Below, one piece after another: positions 59,859-64,000 of a DNA stretch of 64,000 nucleotides (positions are counted from its first letter, which is position 1; every line of letters begins with the position of its first letter). The stretch is from Bin87 sp965243255 (GTDB lineage Bacteria; Chloroflexota; Dehalococcoidia; Lucifugimonadales; UBA3495): positions 2,728,001-2,792,000 of the forward strand of contig CBDEUH010000004.1 of NCBI GenBank assembly GCA_965243255.1. Direction: 5' to 3'. The position numbers and the translations under genes were made by a program. The notes under the pieces are model-generated. The model did not search any database. It was not told the origin of the DNA and saw only the letters and a program-made list of their open reading frames with translations.

Positions 59859-60195
59859 GTTCACCTCTCCTGAAGCGGACCCCGGAACGATGCGCTGACG
59901 GTTGCAGGCCTGAAATGCTGGCCCCGAGTGGGCTGGCGTTCGGCCGGCTGGTCCGTCGGCGTGGTCGGGGGATTTGCCGGAGAGGCGGCATGAGGCCCCA
60001 CCAGCCGGGTTTGGCGGCGGCGGGGTCTGTTGATTGATAGGAGACTGTGCGTAGTCTACAATGTGGTGCAGCCACTGGGGACACCTACTCTCCGGCGGGC
60101 CAGGCATCGCAGGGCGTTCGCAGCGTCCTGTGGTGCCGTCTTGATTAGAACAAGTGTACACTATCTCATTCAAAACATCAAGCGGCGCGCCGTGG
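59859..60195. other. Leader region of the SWIM transposase, no gene seen
   Basis: 337 bp between the winged-helix gene and the transposase gene. It contains a candidate minus-strand promoter and a small palindrome AGTGTACACT (60153-60162). No coding frame is convincing. Confidence 0.5.
60144..60173 (-). promoter_or_regulatory. Candidate promoter upstream of the SWIM transposase
   Basis: On the minus strand TTGAAT (60168-60173), an 18-bp spacer containing AGTGTACACT, and TCTAAT (60144-60149). It is about 280 bp from the transposase ATG, so the leader would be long. Confidence 0.3.
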
Positions 60196-60666
60196 CTAAT
60201 GATCCTCGTCGCCCTGACCGGAGCCAACTCCGTACCGCTTGTATCGATAGACATGCGGGGCAATATTCTCCCAATCCTGGGGATGTTGCTTGATCCATGT
60301 GCGTATCTCGTGACCGATGGTGTCCCTCTTTGCTTTGGTCGGCCATGTGCTTTCCATGAGGTCAAGCGCTTTGACAATGTCGACACGCCCCCCAGTAACT
60401 TGGGCGATTCTGTGTAACCTCTCGCCCATATTCCGACACCCCTGGATGTCCACGGGCGGAATGGCGTCCTCCATCGCCACGCTGTTCACAGCGTCCGATA
60501 TTTCTTCCTCTAGGCTGGTGATAGCGAGTCTGATCGCCTGGCGCCTGGCATCCAACTTCTCATAACGGGCCAAGGCAGTAGCACATTCTTCATCTAGGTT
60601 TTTGAGGCTGCGCTGATTGGCAGAAACAGCCGTGTTGGCATCCTGAATCTTTTGGTACAGGGACAT
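60196..60666 (-). CDS. Coiled-coil plus winged-helix-like protein A
   Basis: 156 aa. The first 60 residues form a charged coiled coil (YQKIQDANTAVSANQRSLKN and onward). The C-terminal 60 residues (VDIVKALDLMESTWPTKAKRDTIGHEIRTWIKQHPQDWENIAPHVYRYK) look like a winged-helix DNA-binding module. The same layout is found in the next gene, so the two are likely diverged paralogs. The exact function is unknown; a DNA-binding dimer is the simplest reading. Confidence 0.6.
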   Translation of the reverse strand: MSLYQKIQDANTAVSANQRSLKNLDEECATALARYEKLDARRQAIRLAITSLEEEISDAVNSVAMEDAIPPVDIQGCRNMGERLHRIAQVTGGRVDIVKALDLMESTWPTKAKRDTIGHEIRTWIKQHPQDWENIAPHVYRYKRYGVGSGQGDEDH

Positions 60667-60771
60667 GGTTTCTCACTTCCCGGACGTATCGAACGGATAC
60701 CCGTTCCGTGCCCGGTTGCTCCGCGAACCGCGGAGCCCTGGGAGCGGACGTGCGTCCGCTCAACAGGCCGC

Positions 60772-61245
60772 TTAGGTCGCCTCTGTCGGTGGACTCAACC
60801 CGGCAATGTACTCAAACTCGCCGGGCCCCGTTCTCACCCAACCCGCGCGCTTGGACAATATCTTGTGCACGGTCACATAGAGACTGGCGTGTTTCGCATC
60901 ACTCAAACCGCGCTTTTTGATCGCCCGCGCCACGTCGGCCACTCGCACACGCCAGTCTTGCCGGCGAGCAAGGGACACCGCCACAGCCGAATAAGTGCGT
61001 TCCTGCCCACGCCAAGGGCGGGGGGTGGCTGCTTGGATGTCAGGTTCAGCCCATGCGTCTTCATCAACACTTGCCCTGGGCTCGATGTCAGACATGTCGA
61101 GCAGGCAGGCGTCAGGCGGTTCCGCGAGGAAAGCCAGCGACTCTTCCAGGTGTCGCCGCCGTGCCCGGGTCCGCTGCAGTTGGAGAACTAAATTGTTCTC
61201 CTGAACTCGGTACAGCTCAATGCCCTGATGCAGCTGGCAACTCAT
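60772..61245 (-). CDS. Coiled-coil plus HARE-HTH-like protein B
   Basis: 157 aa from the ATG at 61245. N-terminal heptad-rich helix (about 5-45), acidic linker, then a C-terminal segment WRVRVADVARAIKKRGLSDA...SLYVTVHKILSKRAGWVRTG with GPGEFEYI. The pattern 'T/S-(L)-x-x-x-(L)-x-K-x-x-x-W-V/F-x-R-x-G-P-G-x-F' is that of HARE-HTH winged helices found in restriction-related and chromatin proteins. It precedes protein A by 105 bp. I regard the HARE assignment as probable only. Confidence 0.6.
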   Translation of the reverse strand: MSCQLHQGIELYRVQENNLVLQLQRTRARRRHLEESLAFLAEPPDACLLDMSDIEPRASVDEDAWAEPDIQAATPRPWRGQERTYSAVAVSLARRQDWRVRVADVARAIKKRGLSDAKHASLYVTVHKILSKRAGWVRTGPGEFEYIAGLSPPTEAT

Positions 61246-61531
61246 GGTCGTGCTCCGTCGATGGGACGTCGCCGTGACTGCGCCGGCGATGTCTGCTATA
61301 ATGGCGGCAACGGAGTGGGAAGCGGGCAAGCCCGCCATAGCCGCGGTGCATCCAAACAGCGCGCGGACGCTCCCACCCCTATCGCTTTCTTGGCGGGTTG
61401 GTCGGCAAACTCTACCCGCCAAAACTCCATTGTCTACCCGTATGACATACCTGTCAATGGAACGGCACGAGCAGCATTCGTGCCTCCCGGGCACAACCTA
61501 TGTCAACTGGCACGAACTGGCGATTACACCT
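61246..61531. other. Non-coding interval upstream of protein B
   Basis: No convincing gene or RNA. It joins the winged-helix gene with the large palindrome at 61532. Confidence 0.5.
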
Positions 61532-61582
61532 GCGAATAGCAACAGGCCCGCAGTTTTGCGCTGCGGGCCTGTTGCTATTCGC
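61532..61582. repeat. 22-bp perfect inverted repeat
   Basis: Two 22-bp arms (61532-61553 and 61561-61582; the first begins GCGAATAGCAACAGG and the second is its exact complement) surround the 7-nt loop TTTTGCG. It lies 15 bp after the stop of the minus-strand frameshifted gene. There is no U-tract. It may be a terminator, a REP-like element or an attachment-type structure. Confidence 0.85.
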
Positions 61583-61597
61583 CTCGGCATATGCCAC

Positions 61598-61950
61598 CTA
61601 TTGGCTGAGGTGGAGTTTCCCCAATTGATAGGCCCTGATCTTGATTTTCTGGGTATCGTTGCGATTAACGGCGGGGTGTTCGCAGTTAAAGTTCGCCACG
61701 TTCACGCGGACCTCGATCCAAAATGCCTGCTCGGTCTCGAATGTTCCGACGGTAGCGGTGTCGCCTGTAAAGTTGCTCCAAGATGATTCATGGCCTTCAA
61801 AGAACTGAAACCGCCTCTTTTGCCATCAATGCCGACAGGTGGTTGGGTCACCGGCAATGTCGATGGTGATGCTAGAGGCTGTTTACATTCAAATGCGGCA
61901 ATTGCGCCCTTGGTCAACCAGGGGGCAATTACTTTTGGAATTCCTGCCAT
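61598..61950 (-). pseudogene. Hypothetical gene with a -1 frameshift
   Basis: The frame from the ATG at 61950 reads MAGIPKVIAPWLTKGAIAAF through VGIDGKR, then becomes unlike protein. The -1 frame from the AAAA run at about 61828 continues protein-like (RRFQFFEGHESSW, then VGTFETEQAFWIEVRVN and IKIRAYQLGKLHLSQ) to the stop at 61598. One missing A would explain it. It could also be programmed slippage, or a minus-strand mirage of a plus-strand frame here, so confidence is low. Confidence 0.35.
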
Positions 61951-61966
61951 TCCAACACCCCTTGGC

Positions 61967-62223
61967 CTAGGGCCCGTCGCAGGCTGGGGAACCGCGAGTT
62001 AAGCACGTGAGGGGAATATAGATATTGGTTTGCTCGTACGTTACTTTGGTCCACCATCGCAGGATTTGTCCGCGGTATTCTTCCGGGATGCGGTGACACC
62101 AGCGTTCTCCCGGTACAAGGGGTTCAGTCCCGCGTCCGGTACTTCTCCCCAACCGTCTTGCCAGTGTTCCTTGACCCAACGTTCAAAGTCTTCCTGCGTA
62201 GTGAGCGTTTCGTCATACTGGAC
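61967..62223 (-). pseudogene. 5'-truncated and frameshifted gene remnant cut by the IS21 element
   Basis: Two overlapping minus-strand frames carry parts of one protein: VQYDETLTTQEDFERWVKEH and EVPDAG in the first, RWCHRIPEEYRGQILRWWTKV and TYEQTNIYIPLTC in the second (again -1). The coding sequence meets the IS21 end at 62224 with no start codon, so insertion removed its 5' part. Not recognised; the Trp-rich small-protein style resembles phage or island genes. Confidence 0.45.
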
Positions 62224-62229
62224 TGTCAA

Positions 62230-62272
62230 GGGCGGCGCAAAATTGTGCCGGCGGGGCGGAGTAAAACTGTAC
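62230..62272. repeat. Tandem terminal repeats of the IS21 end
   Basis: Two 20-bp direct repeats that match at most positions (GGGCGG-x-G-x-AAAA-x-TGT-x-CC), each imperfectly palindromic. Probably transposase-binding sites. Confidence 0.7.
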
Positions 62273-62316
62273 CACCTGGGCGGTGCCTAACGGCCATGGC
62301 CGGGCCCGACGACGTG

Positions 62317-63102
62317 CTAACCGGCGGCTGTCAGTCCTGGCGGAACTGACCCGACTACGCCCTGCCTGCTGCCCCGGAGGCGATAGCTGTCGCCGTTCAT
62401 CTCCAGGATGTGCACGTGGTGGGTGAGACGGTCCAGCAGCGCGCCGGTGAGGCGTTCCGACCCGAAGACTTCGGTCCACTCGTCAAAGGGCAAGTTGGTG
62501 GTCACCAGGATGGAGCCCCGCTCGTAGCGTTGGCTGAAGATCTCGAAGAGCAGTTCCGCCCCTGTGTGGGATAGGGGCACGAAACCCAACTCGTCGATGA
62601 TGAGCAGCTTGAGCCGGGCCAGCTGGCGTTGCAGGTTGAGCAGCCGGCGCTCGTCCCTGGCTTCCAGCAGTTCGTTGACCAGGGCGGCGGCGGTGGTGAA
62701 ACCCACCGACAATCCCCTTTGGCAGGCGGCCAGGCCCAAACCCAGGGCGACGTGGGTCTTGCCGGTGCCGCTGTTGCCGATGGCGATGATGTTTTCGCCC
62801 CGCTGGATGTACTCGCACCGAGCCAGTTGCATCACCAGCTGCATATTCACCGAGGGGATGGCCGAGAAGTCGAAGGTGTCCAGGCCCTTGGTGACGGGGA
62901 AGCGCGCGGCGCGGATCCGGCGCTGCACCATGCGCTGGTGTCGGTCGGCGAGTTCCATTTCGGTGAGCCGGAGCAAGTAGTCGGGATGGGTGACACCCTC
63001 GGCGGCGCACTCGGCGGCCAGCTTGCCGTACTCTCTCAGGAAGGTGGGCAGCTTCAATTCCCTGAGGTGATGCTCCAGAAGCAGCGTGGCTTGGTCGCTC
63101 AT
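62317..63102 (-). CDS. istB: IS21 helper ATPase IstB
   Basis: AAA+ ATPase that activates and targets the IstA transposase; 261 aa, standard. Walker A GNSGTGKTH (109-117), Walker B LLIIDELGFVPLS, sensor SILVTTNLPFDEW and C-terminal LTHHVHILEMNGDSYRL. The ATG at 63102 overlaps the istA stop (ATGA). The frame extends to 63225 but that part lies inside istA. Confidence 0.96.
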   Translation of the reverse strand: MSDQATLLLEHHLRELKLPTFLREYGKLAAECAAEGVTHPDYLLRLTEMELADRHQRMVQRRIRAARFPVTKGLDTFDFSAIPSVNMQLVMQLARCEYIQRGENIIAIGNSGTGKTHVALGLGLAACQRGLSVGFTTAAALVNELLEARDERRLLNLQRQLARLKLLIIDELGFVPLSHTGAELLFEIFSQRYERGSILVTTNLPFDEWTEVFGSERLTGALLDRLTHHVHILEMNGDSYRLRGSRQGVVGSVPPGLTAAG

Positions 63103-64000
63103 GCCGCCCTCCTTCCCGACAGCAGGGTCAGGTAATCGCCGGCCTGGGTGGTCCGGACACTGACTTGGGGCAGATGGGGATAGAGCTCCAGGTCCAGGCG
63201 GGGCGGGCGGCCCTCGATGCGGCACAGCAAAAGGTGTTTCACGGAATCAAAGCCCACGGCGCCCAGCCGCAGGGCCTGGCTCACGGCCATATGGACCTCC
63301 GCCTGGGGGAATTCTTCCATCAAGCGAAGCACCCTCACGAATTCCCGCTTGCCCGGCTGCCCCAGCCGGGCTTCCAGGACACCGCGCAGCTTGGCAAAGT
63401 CCGCTGGCAGCTCCCATCCTTGCAATGGCGCCGCCTGGTCCAGGGCGCCGGTCTTCCGCTCCAGCAGCGGCAGGTAGTGGATGGGGTCGAAAACGAAATC
63501 CTCCTGCTCGTAGGAGCGAGGATGTCGGGCGATGACTTGGGCGCCGCAGCTGATCACCACCTGGTCCACGTAGCCCTTGACCAGCACCTCACGGTGTCCG
63601 TAGGCCACCGGCACCGAGTAGTCATTGGTGCGGTAGCGCACCAGGGACAGCGAGCTGACCCGGCTGGCCTGCTGGTCGCAGGCCTCATAGGCCGCGGCCG
63701 GCAACGGCGCCAACGCCTCCAGGTCCCGCTCCATTCGCTGGCCGATGGTCTCCTTGTGGCCTCTGAGCACGGCGTCCATCCGCTCCAGGCACTTCCGCTC
63801 CAGGTGGATATTCAACGCCGCGAAACTCTCCGCTCGTGGCACCGGCACCAGGAAATTGCGCCGGGCGTAGCCCACCGTCCCCTCCACACTCCCCTTGTCA
63901 TTTCCCTGTCCGGGGCGACCGAACCGGTCCTCGAACAGGTAGTGGGACTGCAACTCGGTGAATGCTCTCGTGCGCTGGCGCCGACCACTTCCCAGTATCC
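63099..64000 (-). CDS. istA: IS21 transposase IstA (C-terminal part; N-terminus off the right edge)
   Basis: At least 300 residues of the integrase-type transposase. Reading in from the edge, the frame gives RAFTELQSHYLFEDRFGRPG then NDKGSVEGTVGYARRNFLVP, where the Glu in VEG is the likely last residue of the DDE triad. A C-terminal beta-barrel/DNA-binding region follows (RYRTNDYSVPVAYGHREVLVKG). The N-terminal HTH and first two Asp residues are outside the window. It overlaps istB by 4 bp. Confidence 0.93.
   Translation of the reverse strand, partial: ILGSGRRQRTRAFTELQSHYLFEDRFGRPGQGNDKGSVEGTVGYARRNFLVPVPRAESFAALNIHLERKCLERMDAVLRGHKETIGQRMERDLEALAPLPAAAYEACDQQASRVSSLSLVRYRTNDYSVPVAYGHREVLVKGYVDQVVISCGAQVIARHPRSYEQEDFVFDPIHYLPLLERKTGALDQAAPLQGWELPADFAKLRGVLEARLGQPGKREFVRVLRLMEEFPQAEVHMAVSQALRLGAVGFDSVKHLLLCRIEGRPPRLDLELYPHLPQVSVRTTQAGDYLTLLSGRRAA

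Larger units (their letters stand above)
62224..64000. mobile_element. IS21-family insertion sequence (one end and right part; continues beyond the window)
   Basis: The element holds istB and the 3' part of istA, overlapping by 4 bp in the usual order. Its end appears to begin with TGTCAAGGGCGGCGC at 62224. Two related repeats follow (GGGCGGCGCAAAATTGTGCC at 62230-62249 and GGGCGGAGTAAAACTGTACC at 62253-62272), as is typical for the multiple terminal repeats bound by the IS21 transposase. The other end lies outside. Confidence 0.87.

Noticed and set aside
59859..60386. N-terminal extension of the SWIM transposase by 176 codons
   Set aside because: The sequence is not protein-like and a strong RBS precedes the ATG at 59858.

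Overview
The window is high-GC bacterial DNA, most likely from an uncultured Chloroflexota of the Dehalococcoidia/SAR202 kind. This is inferred from gene content: every extracytoplasmic binding or redox protein with a visible N-terminus carries a lipobox, no outer-membrane genes are seen, and there are luciferase-like (LLM) monooxygenases, a Rieske oxygenase, SDR and amidohydrolase genes plus an Aap-type amino-acid importer. No rRNA gene is present, so the placement is not proven.

Layout. 1-4.9 kb (minus): a zinc-uptake locus with a Zur-like regulator, a zinc-binding lipoprotein that has an AztD-like beta-propeller nested inside an AztC/ZnuA fold, an ABC permease and a DUF3179 lipoprotein. 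No ATPase is visible. 4.9-11.7 kb: an OGG1-type glycosylase, DinG helicase, PHP phosphoesterase and two thioredoxin-like lipoproteins. 12.4-18.9 kb: argB and argJ, an alanine-glyoxylate-type aminotransferase, an MFS carrier and a DUF1015 protein. 19-25 kb: dienelactone hydrolase, amidase, NAD-kinase-like protein, TauE permease, thioredoxin reductase and a sugar epimerase. 25.3-38.7 kb: a catabolic block (alpha/beta hydrolase, LLM oxidoreductases, Rieske oxygenase, LigB extradiol dioxygenase, amidohydrolase, SDR) surrounding an aapJJQMP importer with tandem binding proteins and a small membrane protein. 38.8-42.2 kb: tRNA-Pro(GGG), a mini-DnaJ, a serine hydrolase and a tandem UspA. 42.3-49.0 kb: stress/defence genes (VapBC, an HsdR_N nuclease, a HEPN protein, HigB with a HigA-ImmA fusion) around acetyl-CoA synthetase. 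49.1-54.2 kb: a two-domain sulfurtransferase whose catalytic cysteine codon is UGA, an anchored nuclease, a DASS carrier and an RSH ppGpp enzyme.

54.2-64 kb is accessory DNA: three hypothetical genes, a Cas4-like nuclease beside a SWIM/DDE transposase, two coiled-coil plus winged-helix proteins, decayed gene remnants, and an IS21-family element running off the right edge.

The strongest unusual signals are: (i) the probable selenocysteine sulfurtransferase, with UGA exactly at the catalytic residue, an intact in-frame C-terminus and a SECIS-like hairpin; (ii) the nested AztC-AztD zinc protein with 15-bp Zur-box-like sites at it and at the regulator; and (iii) the Cas4-like/SWIM-transposase/winged-helix cluster, which may be an undescribed mobile or defence module.
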